Shown: piece after piece, positions 41,652 to 50,333 of the stretch
Position numbering within the stretch: the stretch's first letter is position 1
Layout: every line of letters starts with the position of its first letter
NCBI RefSeq assembly: GCF_003259365.1
Contig: NZ_QLLY01000025.1
Coordinates: 1-64,000, forward strand
Source: Streptomyces sp. PsTaAH-137
GTDB lineage: Bacteria; Actinomycetota; Actinomycetes; Streptomycetales; Streptomycetaceae
Direction of reading: 5' to 3'
Length of the DNA stretch: 64,000 bases
Notes under the pieces: generated by a model
The model's input: the letters and a program-made list of their open reading frames with translations, nothing else
Database searches by the model: none
Told to the model about the DNA's origin: nothing
Translations under genes and position numbers: made by a program

Positions 41652-42080
41652 TCACTCGGCCTGCAAGGGGCCCGCGAACGACTTGCGCAGCGACTTGGGA
41701 GCGACCAGCGGGAGAAGGGACGCGAGCACCTTGCCCTTGGCCGTCGCCGGCTGTCGCGTCAGCTCGACGTCGACGCGGGTTCCGTCGCCCTCCGGAGTCA
41801 TCTTGAACACCCAGCCGCCACCGGCACCGAAGAGCTTGGAGTCCAGCGTGGTGATGGTGACGGTGTCCCCGGCCGGCGCCCACTCGTAGCGCGCCCGCTC
41901 CCAGGCGGCGGCGGTGCCCTCGGTGACCTCGGCCCAGGTGTCGCCGAGGTCGTGGACCTCGAAGTGGTCGGCGTCGACGGTGGGCCAGGACTGCGCGCGG
42001 GTGGGACCGAAATCGGTCAGCACCTCCAGCACGCCCTTGGGGTCGAGCCGGGAGAGGAGCTGGATGCGGACAACTGCCAT
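41652..42080 (-). CDS. SRPBCC (START-like) family protein
   Basis: This is a 142-residue single-domain START/Bet v1-like protein. It begins MAVVRIQLLSRLDPKGVLEVL and contains the typical WAEVTEGTAAAWERARYEW and WVFKMTPEGDGTRVDVELTRQP strands. The family binds hydrophobic ligands in a cavity, and some act in polyketide or lipid chemistry. No catalytic residues can be named. ATG at 42080 has AAGGA six bases ahead. It is downstream of dps on the same strand, but two operator-like inverted repeats (42102-42164) lie between, so it probably has its own promoter. Confidence 0.85.
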   Translation of the reverse strand: MAVVRIQLLSRLDPKGVLEVLTDFGPTRAQSWPTVDADHFEVHDLGDTWAEVTEGTAAAWERARYEWAPAGDTVTITTLDSKLFGAGGGWVFKMTPEGDGTRVDVELTRQPATAKGKVLASLLPLVAPKSLRKSFAGPLQAE

Positions 42081-42101
42081 AATATTTCCTTCACTTGAAG
42101 A

Positions 42102-42164
42102 GTAACTACTCTGAGCGGTGGCGCTAGATTGTCACGCGGTTCCGTCACCAGTCAAGGAGGTTAC
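42102..42164. promoter_or_regulatory. Two GTCACC-N9-GGTGAC-type sites before the SRPBCC gene
   Basis: Site one (42102-42122) is degenerate: GTAACT-N9-GGTGGC. Site two (42144-42164) is GTCACC-N9-GGTTAC and overlaps the dps stop. Their starts are 42 bp apart. A separate short palindrome, AGAGTA-AC-TACTCT, at 42099-42112 overlaps site one. Related sites occur at 42948, 47761, 51355, 51396, 58774 and 58813. Confidence 0.55.
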
Positions 42165-42720
42165 CGCGGGCAACCCGGACCGACGACGGCCGTGGCGCGG
42201 CGGCCACCACCCCCGACCTCAGCCCCCCGTTCACGGCCTTCACGGTGCCCACGGCGTTCTCGGCCTGGAACATCCAGCTGTGCTTCTCCAGGTCGGCGGT
42301 CAGGCCGATCAGGAGGTCCTGGGTCACCGCGTCCGCCGCACCGGCCTCCTCGATCCGCCCCCGCACCCGTTCAATGACGGCGGCGAACGTCCTCACCAGG
42401 GCTTCGACCACATCGACATCCTTGGTCCAGCCCGCGGGGAAGTCCGGAACGCCGCTGGTGGCGGCGACGGTTCCGGCCCGTCCGTCCGGGCTGACACCCA
42501 GCGCCGCGGCGCGTTCGGCCACGGTGTCGGCGTAGTCGCGCGCGGCGATCGCCACCTCGTCGAGCTGAAGGTGGATCGAGCGGAAGCCCGGCCCATAGAG
42601 GTTCCAGTGCGCCTGCTTGGCCACCAGGGACAGGTCGAGCAGATCGACGAGCGTCGCCTGCAGCACGCTCCCCACGATCGTGCGTTCCCTGTCCCGCAGT
42701 GGTCCGTTGATGACCGTCAT
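42145..42720 (-). CDS. dps: Dps-family ferritin-like DNA-protection protein
   Basis: This is a 191-residue Dps. The ferroxidase region is AKQAHWNLYGPGFRSIHLQL followed by DEVAIAARDYADTVAERAAALG, giving the conserved His, Asp and Glu at the dimer interface. A second helix pair ends with DLEKHSWMFQAENA. Dps forms dodecamers that oxidise and store iron and shield DNA during oxidative or osmotic stress. Length is typical, with a C-terminal tail of about 25 residues. ATG at 42720 has AAAGGA about ten bases ahead. The divergent Bax1-like gene begins 370 bp away with a perfect GTCACC-N9-GGTGAC site between them. Confidence 0.94.
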   Translation of the reverse strand: MTVINGPLRDRERTIVGSVLQATLVDLLDLSLVAKQAHWNLYGPGFRSIHLQLDEVAIAARDYADTVAERAAALGVSPDGRAGTVAATSGVPDFPAGWTKDVDVVEALVRTFAAVIERVRGRIEEAGAADAVTQDLLIGLTADLEKHSWMFQAENAVGTVKAVNGGLRSGVVAAAPRPSSVRVARGNLLDW

Positions 42721-42947
42721 GGGTGTGGATTCCTTTCGCGGATGGTCGCTGACGTGACCAGTCTCGAATTCTTCGGCCCCGCTCGAATCAGTCGTTTGAC
42801 TGCCGGGTCGACCGCTGGGATCCCGCACCGGCCCTCCACGCCGAGGCCTTCACACATGCCCCCGCTCTCCTCGACCGTCAACTGACCGATGTGCGGGTCC
42901 CGTCCGCGGCGAAGAGTGGCCTGACGGAGCGACCGACCAACCCGTTC

Positions 42948-42968
42948 GTCACCTGTTAGAGTGGTGAC
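42948..42968. promoter_or_regulatory. Perfect GTCACC-N9-GGTGAC inverted repeat
   Basis: This is the best match to the recurrent element in the 42-59 kb region. It lies in the 370-bp gap between the divergent dps and Bax1-like genes, 123 bp before the latter and 228 bp before dps. Control of either or both is possible. The rest of the gap shows no other gene. Confidence 0.55.
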
Positions 42969-43090
42969 ACGCGAACGGGAATGCTGCCGTCGGTCCGGCG
43001 CGTGGCCAACGCCACACGTGTGCCGCCCCGCGCACCCAATGTCAACGCTTTGCAGCAGGCCGCACTTGAGCGGCGGACGAGGAGAATGAC

Positions 43091-43942
43091 GTGAAGTCCA
43101 GCAACCCGATCTTTTCCCGCTGGGGCGCCGCCGGTGACACGAACCGGGTCGGCAGCCACCCGAAGCAGCCGGTGGGCGCCACCGTCGGCGGCGCGCCGAC
43201 GGACGACCATCTGGGCAACCCCTACACACCGGGCGCCGCACCCTCCACCCGTGCCACGGACGCCGTCACGATGGACGACGTCATCGTGCGCACCGGCACG
43301 ACGCTCGGCACGGTGACCCTGGCGGCGGTGCTGTCCTGGCTGCTGCTCCCGGTCGACGAGGCGAACCTCGGCATGTCCTACGGCCTCGCCGTGGTCGCGG
43401 CCTTCGTCGCCTTCGGCCTGTCGATGGCGCAGGCGTTCAAACGGACGCCGTCCCCGGCGCTGATCCTCGGCTACGCGGCGTTCGAGGGCGTGTTCCTCGG
43501 CGTGCTCTCCAGCACGGTCTCGACGTACATCTCTCCGGGTGTGGTCGTGCAGGCGGTGCTCGGCACCTTCGCCGTCTCCGCGGGTGTGCTCATCGCCTAC
43601 CGGCGGCGCTGGATCCGGGTCGACCGGCGGTTCGCCGGGTTCGTGACGGCCGCCGCGACCGGATTCGTGATCCTGCTGGTCGCCGACTCCCTCTTCGCCC
43701 TCTTCGGTGCGGGTGACGGTCTCGGCTTCCAGAGCGGCGGCCTCGGCATCGCCTTCGGTGTCGTCGGCATCCTGCTCGGCGCGGCCTTCCTCGCCATGGA
43801 CTTCAAGCAGGTCGAGGACGCCGTCGCCTACGGCGCCCCGCGCGAGGAGGCGTGGTTCGCCGCCTTCGGCATCACCACCACGCTGGTGTGGATCTACTTG
43901 GAGGTGCTGCGGGTGCTGACCATCTTCAACAGCGACAACTGA
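43091..43942 (+). CDS. Bax1-I/YccA-family membrane protein
   Basis: This is a 283-residue protein with a polar N-terminal region (about 1-70) and seven membrane helices to the end, as in the bacterial Bax inhibitor/YccA family. The conserved pieces FEGVFLGVLSSTVSTYI, AMDFKQVEDAVAYGAPREEAW and TTLVWIYLEVLRVL are present, with acidic residues where BsYetJ-like proteins have their pH-sensing pair. GTG at 43091 has GGAG six bases ahead. Members are thought to be ion or calcium leak channels or protease modulators. A diverged paralogue lies at 61731-62618. A 20-bp terminator stem follows. Confidence 0.92.
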   Translation: MKSSNPIFSRWGAAGDTNRVGSHPKQPVGATVGGAPTDDHLGNPYTPGAAPSTRATDAVTMDDVIVRTGTTLGTVTLAAVLSWLLLPVDEANLGMSYGLAVVAAFVAFGLSMAQAFKRTPSPALILGYAAFEGVFLGVLSSTVSTYISPGVVVQAVLGTFAVSAGVLIAYRRRWIRVDRRFAGFVTAAATGFVILLVADSLFALFGAGDGLGFQSGGLGIAFGVVGILLGAAFLAMDFKQVEDAVAYGAPREEAWFAAFGITTTLVWIYLEVLRVLTIFNSDN

Positions 43943-43957
43943 GTTCACCGGTCTCCG

Positions 43958-44000
43958 ACACCGCGGGGGCACACGCGATGCGCGTGTGCCCCCGCGGTGT
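43958..44000. terminator. Terminator with a 20-bp perfect stem
   Basis: The arms at 43958-43977 and 43981-44000 are exact complements around a 3-nt loop. It lies 16 bp after the Bax1-like stop, separating that gene from the P450. Confidence 0.92.
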
Positions 44001-44092
44001 CTCCGTGCGCGGGTCCGCCGTCTGAACCCGCCCACGGGTCCGACGCGTTCTCACCACGTCGGCCGACCGCCAGGAAAGGAAAGAGACATCTC

Positions 44093-45325
44093 ATGAGCCC
44101 CCGCCGGACATGCCCGTACGAGGACGGTCGCGTGGTCATCGACGCGGCCTTCAAAGCCGAAGCTCCCACCCGGTACGCGCGGTTGCGCGAAGCGGGCCCC
44201 ATCCATCCGGCCGAGTTCCATCTCGGCCTGAAGGGCTGGGTGGTGGTCGGGTACGACCTGGCCCGGGAGGCACTGGCCCATCCCGCGCTGCTCAAGGACG
44301 CCACGCCCGCCGCCGAGGCCCTGGAGGCCGCCGGTTACGTCCTGCACCGGCCCAAGGTCGGGCTCGGCGCGCAGATGATGGAGGCCGACCCGCCCGAGCA
44401 CACCCGGCTGCGCCGTCTGGCCTCGGCCGCGTTCACCCCGCGCCGTACGGCCGAACTGGCCCCGCGTATCGAGCAGATCGCCCACGCCCTGATCGACGCG
44501 CTGCCGCCCGCGGGCGAGACCGATCTCGTCGAGGCGTTCAACGCGCCCCTGCCGGCCACGGTCATCGCCGAGCTCCTCGGCATCCCGGAGGAGCACCACC
44601 TGGACTTCCGCCGCTGGTCGGCCCTGGCGCTCCAGGTGGCCTCGCCGGAGCACCGCACGGCGCTGGTCGGGTTGCACGGCCTGCTGGCCGATCTGGTGGC
44701 GGAGAAGCGGCATGCCCCTCAGGACGACCTGCTGTCGGCGCTGGTCGCCGTGCGCGACGACGAGGACGGCCGGCTCACCGAGGAGGAACTGGTGGGTACG
44801 GCGATGATGCTGGTCGTCGCCGGCCACGAGAGCAGCGTGAACCTGCTGGGCAACGCGGTACTGTCGCTGCTCCAACACCCCGACCAGCTCAGCCTGTTGC
44901 GCGAGCGGCCCGACCTGGTGCCCGGTGCGGTGGAGGAGTTCCTGCGCCACGACACCTCCGTCGAGCGCTCCACCAGCCGGTACGCCGCCGAGGACATCGA
45001 GCTGGGCGGGGTGGCGATCCCCCGGGGCGGCATGGTCGTCGTCGCGCTCGGTGCGGCGGGCCGCGACGCCCCGCAGGCCGACGGCGGCGACCCGGCCGTG
45101 CTCGACGTGGCCCGCCCTGCCGCCCGTCACCTGGCCTTCGGGCACGGCGTCCACTACTGCCTTGGCGCGCCGCTGGCCCGCCTGGAGAGCACCATCGCCC
45201 TGCGCACACTGCTCACCCGCGTCCCCGAACTCGAACTCGCTGTTCCCGTCGAGTCGTTGGAGTGGATCGGCTCCGGCATCATCCGCGGGGTGCTGTCCCT
45301 GCCGGTTCGCTACCGCGTCAACTGA
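44093..45325 (+). CDS. Cytochrome P450 (bacterial class I, CYP107-like)
   Basis: This is a 410-residue soluble P450. The heme loop FGHGVHYCLGAPLAR contains the axial Cys near residue 355, the I-helix shows VVAGHESSVNLL (Ser in place of the common Thr of AGHET) and the K-helix E-x-x-R is in VEEFLRHD. The N-terminal region around MMEADPPEHTRLRRL is the usual C-helix with heme-contact His and Arg. It would need a ferredoxin and reductase, which are not adjacent. ATG at 44093 lies after GGAAAGGAAAGAG. No biosynthetic cluster surrounds it, so the substrate is unknown. A strong hairpin follows. Confidence 0.95.
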   Translation: MSPRRTCPYEDGRVVIDAAFKAEAPTRYARLREAGPIHPAEFHLGLKGWVVVGYDLAREALAHPALLKDATPAAEALEAAGYVLHRPKVGLGAQMMEADPPEHTRLRRLASAAFTPRRTAELAPRIEQIAHALIDALPPAGETDLVEAFNAPLPATVIAELLGIPEEHHLDFRRWSALALQVASPEHRTALVGLHGLLADLVAEKRHAPQDDLLSALVAVRDDEDGRLTEEELVGTAMMLVVAGHESSVNLLGNAVLSLLQHPDQLSLLRERPDLVPGAVEEFLRHDTSVERSTSRYAAEDIELGGVAIPRGGMVVVALGAAGRDAPQADGGDPAVLDVARPAARHLAFGHGVHYCLGAPLARLESTIALRTLLTRVPELELAVPVESLEWIGSGIIRGVLSLPVRYRVN

Positions 45326-45348
45326 TCCCCGTACGGGGAACGCGAACG

Positions 45349-45387
45349 CGCCCCGGCCCGCGCCTTGTCGAGGCGCGGGCCGGGGCG
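45349..45387. terminator. Bidirectional terminator between P450 and DUF308 genes
   Basis: Sixteen-base perfect arms (45349-45364 and 45372-45387) enclose a 7-nt loop. The genes on either side are convergent. Confidence 0.9.
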
Positions 45388-45414
45388 TTCCCGTTCACGG
45401 AAGCGGTACGGGCG

Positions 45415-46005
45415 TCAGACCGTCCGGAGCCGCAGCTGGCGGGACTTCCAGCCGAGCAGCAGTGCCTGGAGGATGAACCACACCCCGCCGCCCGTGGCGT
45501 ACACGGACAGCACGTCGAGCGACGGATGGTCGCCCGCGGCCTGGATGTTGTAGGTGATGCCGACGAGGAAGGACAGCCCGCCCGAGATCAGGGTCGGCCA
45601 CTGCTTGCCGAACTCGGGTCCGCGCCGCCGCACTCCGACGATCACCTGGGCGGCGCCGGAGATGACGGCCCAGGCACCGAACACGTGGAGCACCGGTGCC
45701 TCACCGCCGGCGCCGGCCACGCCGATCGCCAGGGCGGCCAGCGTGCTGAGCACCCCGTTGAACGCGATGATCCGGCGCTCGGAACCGTCGGGGGTGGCAC
45801 GGTGATCGAGCAGCGAGGACACCGCGTCGATCAGCGGGTAGACGACCAGCAGGGTGATCGCCACCGCGTCGACGTCCTCGTGGGCTCCGGCGAACGCCAG
45901 GGCCCACGCCACGGCGAGGATGCCGCGGCCCAGGTACAGCTTCAGCAGCGAGGAACGTTCGCCCGTGGCCGCCCGGCCGGTCGGGGTCGCGGTCTGGGTG
46001 CTCAT
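45415..46005 (-). CDS. DUF308-like six-helix membrane protein
   Basis: This is a 196-residue integral membrane protein with about six helices (for example ITLLVVYPLIDAVSSLLDH and VFGAWAVISGAAQVIVGV), matching the HdeD/DUF308 pattern of paired helices. ATG at 46005 has AAAGG about ten bases ahead. It follows the tannase-like gene on the same strand after 44 bp and is probably in that operon. HdeD relatives have been tied to acid stress, but function here is not shown. Confidence 0.82.
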   Translation of the reverse strand: MSTQTATPTGRAATGERSSLLKLYLGRGILAVAWALAFAGAHEDVDAVAITLLVVYPLIDAVSSLLDHRATPDGSERRIIAFNGVLSTLAALAIGVAGAGGEAPVLHVFGAWAVISGAAQVIVGVRRRGPEFGKQWPTLISGGLSFLVGITYNIQAAGDHPSLDVLSVYATGGGVWFILQALLLGWKSRQLRLRTV

Positions 46006-46049
46006 GTCGGTTCGGCCTTTCTCAGGTCAGGAGGTCGTCGCCGGCCCGG

Positions 46050-47672
46050 TCAGTGCCGGGAGGGGGCGACGCAGCGGAAGGCGGCGGCGAGGGACGGGTC
46101 GCCGTGGCCCTTGTAGCGGGACACCTCGGGGTAGGCGCACAGGTCGCGCTCGACCGCCTCGCCGCTTGCGTTGATCAGCGTGGCGGGCAGGGTCTCGGGC
46201 GCCTTGCCGTGCTCGACCCAGGAGGTCAGCGCGGCGAGGCCGTCGGTGGAGCCGTCCTGCCCGTTGAGGCCGCAGTGGGCCGTGTTCGGCGCGAGGAAGA
46301 GCCGGTAGAAGTCGTCGACCTTCTTGGCGCTGCCGAGCTTCCGCTCGACCTGCTGGTGGTACTGGACGGTGCCCTGGGCCGGGATGAACTGGTCGGCCTG
46401 GCCGTGCCAGGTGATCAGCTTGCCGCCGGACCTGCGGAAGTCCGACAGGTCCGGGTCGTCGGTGCCGATGACCTTGTCGTACTCGGCCTGGGACTGCTGG
46501 AACAGCTTCGTGAACTCGCTGTAGGTGATCTTCGTGAGGTCGAAGGACGGGTCCTTCTTCAGGAAGAGCTGGGTCCAGAGGGCGGGAACCTGGAACGGCT
46601 GGCCCTTGACGGTGCCGTCGGTGTCGGGCGCGGAGTGCGCCAGGCCCGACAGGTCGGCCCCGATCGGGACGCCGGACCACAGCTTCTTGCCCGAGGTGGT
46701 GCGGGGACCGTCCCAGATCTTGCGGACCACGGCCGCGTCGGCCGCCGTGACGGTCAGCTCCTTGCCGCCGCAGAGGACCTTGGTGCCGATCAGCCGGCGC
46801 GGGTCGAAGTCGCAGCGGGACGCGTCGTTGACCAGGCCGTCCTTGACACCGTCGAGCGTGTCGCAGGCCTTGACCGCGGCATCGGTGAAGGCCTTGAACT
46901 CGCAGTCGGTCGGGTAGGTCTTCTCGTTGTTCAGGACCACCTGCGGCCACAGGGTGGCGACCTCGAACTCGTCCCAGTTGATACCGGGCGCGTCCGCGAG
47001 GATGCCGTCGTAGTCGTCGGGGTAGGCCTGGGCCTCCATGTAGCCCTGGCGTCCGCCCGTGGAGCAGCCGACGAAGTAGGAATACGCGGCGCGCTTGCTG
47101 TAGACACCGCCCACGACCGACTTGCCGACGGCCGCGGCCTCGTGCTGGGAGCGGGAGGCGAAGTTCTTCAGCGCCGAACTGTTGATCTGGCCCTTGCCGT
47201 TGAGGACCCAGCCGGTGTCCAGGACGTCACCGACTCCGGCGTCCGTGGTGGTCACCGCGTAGCCGTTCTTGACCGCGGTGCCCAGGCCGACGCCGTTGTC
47301 CCCGGCGCCGTAGGCGCTGCCGCCGAGCGCCTGGAAACGTCCGTTCCACTTCGCCAGGGGCAGCCAGGTCTGCACCTTGGCGTGGTCGCCCTCGCCGGGG
47401 TGGGTGAGCGTGACCGTCACGTCGCAGAAGGCCGGGACGCCCGAGACGTCGCCGCCGAGGAGCCCGGTGCCGTGGATGGTGCCGCCGGCCCGGCGGACCG
47501 CGGTCACGAACTCGACCTCGGTGCCGGCCGGCGCCTTCACGGACGGCGCCGCGCAGGCGGCGGCGGTGGCGGTGGCGGTGTTCCCGGCCTCGTCCGCCGA
47601 GGCGGTCGGCAGATACACCGCCGCCGCGACCAGCGGCACGCCTGCCGCGAGTGCCGTCAGAGCCTTCTTCAT
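46050..47672 (-). CDS. Secreted tannase/feruloyl-esterase family protein
   Basis: This is a 540-residue exported esterase. A signal peptide covers about 1-26 (MKKALTALAAGVPLVAAAVY). The catalytic Ser is in FVGCSTGGRQGYMEAQAYPD near residue 195, the Asp in WHGQADQFIPAQG and the His in APNTAHCG, matching the tannase/feruloyl esterase family with its paired Cys next to Ser and His. A calcium-binding region is expected but was not mapped. It would release phenolic acids from plant esters, or hydrolyse related aromatic esters. ATG at 47672 has GGGA close by. A GTCACC-type operator lies about 90 bp upstream. Confidence 0.92.
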   Translation of the reverse strand: MKKALTALAAGVPLVAAAVYLPTASADEAGNTATATAAACAAPSVKAPAGTEVEFVTAVRRAGGTIHGTGLLGGDVSGVPAFCDVTVTLTHPGEGDHAKVQTWLPLAKWNGRFQALGGSAYGAGDNGVGLGTAVKNGYAVTTTDAGVGDVLDTGWVLNGKGQINSSALKNFASRSQHEAAAVGKSVVGGVYSKRAAYSYFVGCSTGGRQGYMEAQAYPDDYDGILADAPGINWDEFEVATLWPQVVLNNEKTYPTDCEFKAFTDAAVKACDTLDGVKDGLVNDASRCDFDPRRLIGTKVLCGGKELTVTAADAAVVRKIWDGPRTTSGKKLWSGVPIGADLSGLAHSAPDTDGTVKGQPFQVPALWTQLFLKKDPSFDLTKITYSEFTKLFQQSQAEYDKVIGTDDPDLSDFRRSGGKLITWHGQADQFIPAQGTVQYHQQVERKLGSAKKVDDFYRLFLAPNTAHCGLNGQDGSTDGLAALTSWVEHGKAPETLPATLINASGEAVERDLCAYPEVSRYKGHGDPSLAAAFRCVAPSRH

Positions 47673-47760
47673 TGGTTTCCCATCCAAGAGGTAGGTGTGC
47701 GCCTGCCTGTGGCAGCACATGTACACATCACACGACGTGCGGAGAACTGATGCAGACCAT

Positions 47761-47781
47761 ATCACCGGTTAGAACGGTGAT
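47761..47781. promoter_or_regulatory. Perfect ATCACC-N9-GGTGAT inverted repeat
   Basis: A member of the recurrent GTCACC-N9-GGTGAC family, 89 bp before the tannase-like start. The 485-bp gap 47673-48157 also holds the direct repeat AATTGACG near 47873 and 47894 and the palindrome at 47967-47982, and carries divergent promoters. Confidence 0.55.
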
Positions 47782-47966
47782 GACAGGTCGAAGATGAAAT
47801 CGAGGAGACCGGGCGGACCCGACGGCGTCTCCGGGTATCACTCTGCCGGTGCGTCCACAGCGGAACCACAGTCAATTGACGGTCTGTGCAGGTGAATTGA
47901 CGCCTAGGTCATCCGACGGACGTCGGTGTCGTCCAGGTGACGGGCCGGGCTGGTGCGGATCCATCC

Positions 47967-47982
47967 CGGTGACCAGTCACCG
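47967..47982. promoter_or_regulatory. Palindrome CGGTGAC-CA-GTCACCG
   Basis: Perfect 7-bp arms with a 2-bp spacer. The half-sites are the same as in the GTCACC-N9-GGTGAC sites but face the other way. It lies 176 bp before the winged-helix protein gene at 48158. Confidence 0.45.
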
Positions 47983-48157
47983 CGTGGCACACATGAGATC
48001 GAGGAAGTGTGTCCCCTCCCTACGTGCGCAGACACATCTGCGCTTACCGTGAAGAGCGAACATGCCGGGCGAAGCGTCCGGCGTCGACACTTATCCGCAC
48101 GGGACCCTTGACGTGGGTACCATGCGCAGCGTCATCCATATGAGGGAGTGAACGGTT

Positions 48158-48706
48158 GTGACCAGCCAGTCAGCCGACACGCTCCGATCGCGGTACGTCG
48201 AACAAGCCGCGTCGGAGCTGGAGGAGAACCGCCGCCTGCAGCAGGAGCTGCGGGAGAGGATCTCGATGCTGAAGCAGGAGGAGGCCCTCCTGGGAGACAT
48301 CATCAGCCTCGCCGAGCGGTACGAGGGCTTCACCGACGCGTCCCGGCTGCCCGAGCAGGCGGAGGACGAGCGCGTCGGCACGGAGCCGAAGCGGGCCGCG
48401 GCCGGGGCGGCTTCGCGGCGGTCGGCGCCGGTGAAGCCCTCCCCCGCGGGCACCCCGGCGAAGGCCGGCGCGGAGGGGAAGCCGCGTCAGGTCCTGCTCG
48501 GTGACCTGCTCACGAAGCTGCTCGGCACGTACGACGAGCCGCGCCTGGCGAAGGAGTTGCGGGACGAGCTCTTGAAGAAGCACCCCGACCGCAATCCCAC
48601 GCCCCAGGTGGTGCGGAACACCCTTGAGTCGCTCGTCGCCAAGGGGCGTATCCAGCGGCACAAGCAGCAGCGCTCCGTCATGTACACCCTGGTGAAGCAG
48701 GGTTGA
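48158..48706 (+). CDS. Coiled-coil/winged-helix protein, putative regulator
   Basis: This is a 182-residue protein. Residues about 10-55 are strongly helical and charged (coiled coil: AASELEENRRLQQELRERI), 65-108 are an Ala/Lys/Pro linker and 110-180 look like a winged-helix DNA-binding fold (LLTKLLGTYDEPRLAKELRD, then TPQVVRNTLESLVAKGRIQR and KQQRSVMYTLV). No specific family is recognised with certainty. GTG at 48158 has GAGGGAG at a good distance. It is divergent from the tannase-like gene across a 485-bp gap rich in operator-like repeats, so it could be one of the regulators that binds there. Confidence 0.82.
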   Translation: MTSQSADTLRSRYVEQAASELEENRRLQQELRERISMLKQEEALLGDIISLAERYEGFTDASRLPEQAEDERVGTEPKRAAAGAASRRSAPVKPSPAGTPAKAGAEGKPRQVLLGDLLTKLLGTYDEPRLAKELRDELLKKHPDRNPTPQVVRNTLESLVAKGRIQRHKQQRSVMYTLVKQG

Positions 48707-48707
48707 G

Positions 48708-48723
48708 CGGGCGGCTCCGCCCG
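48708..48723. terminator. Short GC-rich hairpin
   Basis: CGGGCGG and CCGCCCG pair with a 2-nt loop immediately after the winged-helix gene stop, before the convergent flavoprotein gene. Confidence 0.5.
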
Positions 48724-48796
48724 ACACCTGCGCCGGGCGGTGCGGAGCGGGCCCGGCATGTCCCTGTCCGCCGCACGTGCCACCGGGCCGACGCCG

Positions 48797-50233
48797 TCAC
48801 GCGTCCCGCCTCGCCTCCAGCAGCCGCAGCCACACCTCGCTGATGGTGGGGAAGGCGGGAACGGCGTGCCACAGGCGGTCGACGGGCACCTCGCCGGTGA
48901 TCGCGACGGTGGCCGAGTACAGCAGCTCGGCGACACCCGGCCCGACGAAGGTGGCGCCGACGACGACCTGCCGTTCACGGTCGATCAGGATCCGGGCCCT
49001 GCCCCTGTAGTCGGGGCGGTACTGGAGGGCGCCCGCCAGGTGGCCGATCTCGTGGTCGATCACCTCAACGTCGCGGCCGGTGCGTTGGGCCTCCTCGACG
49101 GTCAGCCCCACGCCGGCGACCTCGGGATCGGTGAACACGACGCCCGGTACTGCCTCGATGTCGGCCGTGGCGCTGTGCGGGGTCCAGCGGCCGGTGTCCA
49201 GCGGCTCTCCCCCGGCGCGGGCCGCGATCACGGCTCCGGCGATGCGGGCCTGGTACTTGCCCTGGTGCGTGAAGAGCGCCCGGCGGTTGACGTCGCCCAC
49301 GGCGTACAGCCAGTTCCCGGGCACCTCGGTGACGGTGAGGCTGCCGTCGGTGCTGATCCAGTCTCCCGGCGCCAGTCCGACGGTGTCGAGCCCGATGTCC
49401 TGGGAGCGCGGGGCGCGGCCGGTGGCGAAGAGGATCTCGTCGGCCGTGACGTGCCCGCCGTCCGACAGCGTGACGCGGACCTCGTCGCCCACCCGCGCCA
49501 CACCGCTGACGGAGCTGCCGAAGTGGACGTCCGCGCCGGCCTCCCGCAGGCGCTCGGTGACCAGTTCGCCCGCGAAGGGCTCCATCCTCGGCAGCAGCCG
49601 GTCCTCCCGCGCGAGCAGCGTGACCCGGCTGCCCAGGGCCTGCCAGGCAGTGGCCATCTCGACGCCGACCACACCGGCACCGACGATCACCAGACGTCCC
49701 GGCGCCCGCCGGGCACTGGTCGCCTCCCGGCTGGTCCAGGGCCGCACGTCCTCGATGCCGGGCAGCGGGGGCAGGGCCGCGCGGCTGCCGGTGCACACGG
49801 CGACGGCGTGCCGGGCGCGCAGGCGCACCGTTCCGCCCTCGGGTATCTCGACGGTCACCTCGCGTTCCCCGGCCAGGCGTCCGTGCCCGCGCAGCAGCTC
49901 GATGCCGGCCGCATCGAGCCAGGCGACCTGCCCCTCGTCGTTCCAGTCGGCGGACATGCGGTCGCGGTGCGCCAGGACGGCCCGGACGTCCAACGACCCT
50001 TTCACGGCGGGGTCGAGGCCCGGGACGTGCACGGCGTCGGCGCGGAGCAGCGCGGGTCGCAGCAGGGCCTTGCTGGGTTCGCAGGCCCAGTACGAGCATT
50101 CGCCGCCGACGAGTTCGCTCTCCACGATCAGGGTGCTCAGCCCCGCGGCCGTGGTCCGGTCCGCGACGTTCTCACCGACCGGGCCTGCGCCGATGACGAT
50201 GACGTCGTATGTGCGGGTGTTCTCGGTCGCCAT
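48797..50233 (-). CDS. Class I pyridine-nucleotide disulfide oxidoreductase
   Basis: This is a 478-residue FAD/NAD(P) enzyme of the dihydrolipoamide dehydrogenase/mercuric reductase class. The FAD site is DVIVIGAGPVGENVADR, the redox pair is GGECSYWACEPSKALL with C-x4-C spacing, the NAD(P) site is RLVIVGAGVVGVEMA and the second FAD motif is WLYAVGDVNRR. The C-terminal dimerisation domain holds the segment around LWHAVPAFPTISE, where the catalytic His-Glu pair is expected. ATG at 50233 has GGAGG five bases ahead. It follows the glyoxalase-fold and ohr genes on the same strand, fitting a thiol or oxidant-defence set. The substrate is not known. Confidence 0.93.
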   Translation of the reverse strand: MATENTRTYDVIVIGAGPVGENVADRTTAAGLSTLIVESELVGGECSYWACEPSKALLRPALLRADAVHVPGLDPAVKGSLDVRAVLAHRDRMSADWNDEGQVAWLDAAGIELLRGHGRLAGEREVTVEIPEGGTVRLRARHAVAVCTGSRAALPPLPGIEDVRPWTSREATSARRAPGRLVIVGAGVVGVEMATAWQALGSRVTLLAREDRLLPRMEPFAGELVTERLREAGADVHFGSSVSGVARVGDEVRVTLSDGGHVTADEILFATGRAPRSQDIGLDTVGLAPGDWISTDGSLTVTEVPGNWLYAVGDVNRRALFTHQGKYQARIAGAVIAARAGGEPLDTGRWTPHSATADIEAVPGVVFTDPEVAGVGLTVEEAQRTGRDVEVIDHEIGHLAGALQYRPDYRGRARILIDRERQVVVGATFVGPGVAELLYSATVAITGEVPVDRLWHAVPAFPTISEVWLRLLEARRDA

Positions 50234-50333
50234 GTGTCCTCCGGTGGACGGGGCCGGTCGGATCCCGTCTCTGTCGGTCTGTGTGTTCTGGGGGTCGGTG
50301 TGTTCTGAGGGTCGGCCGGCGGATGCCGTGTTC

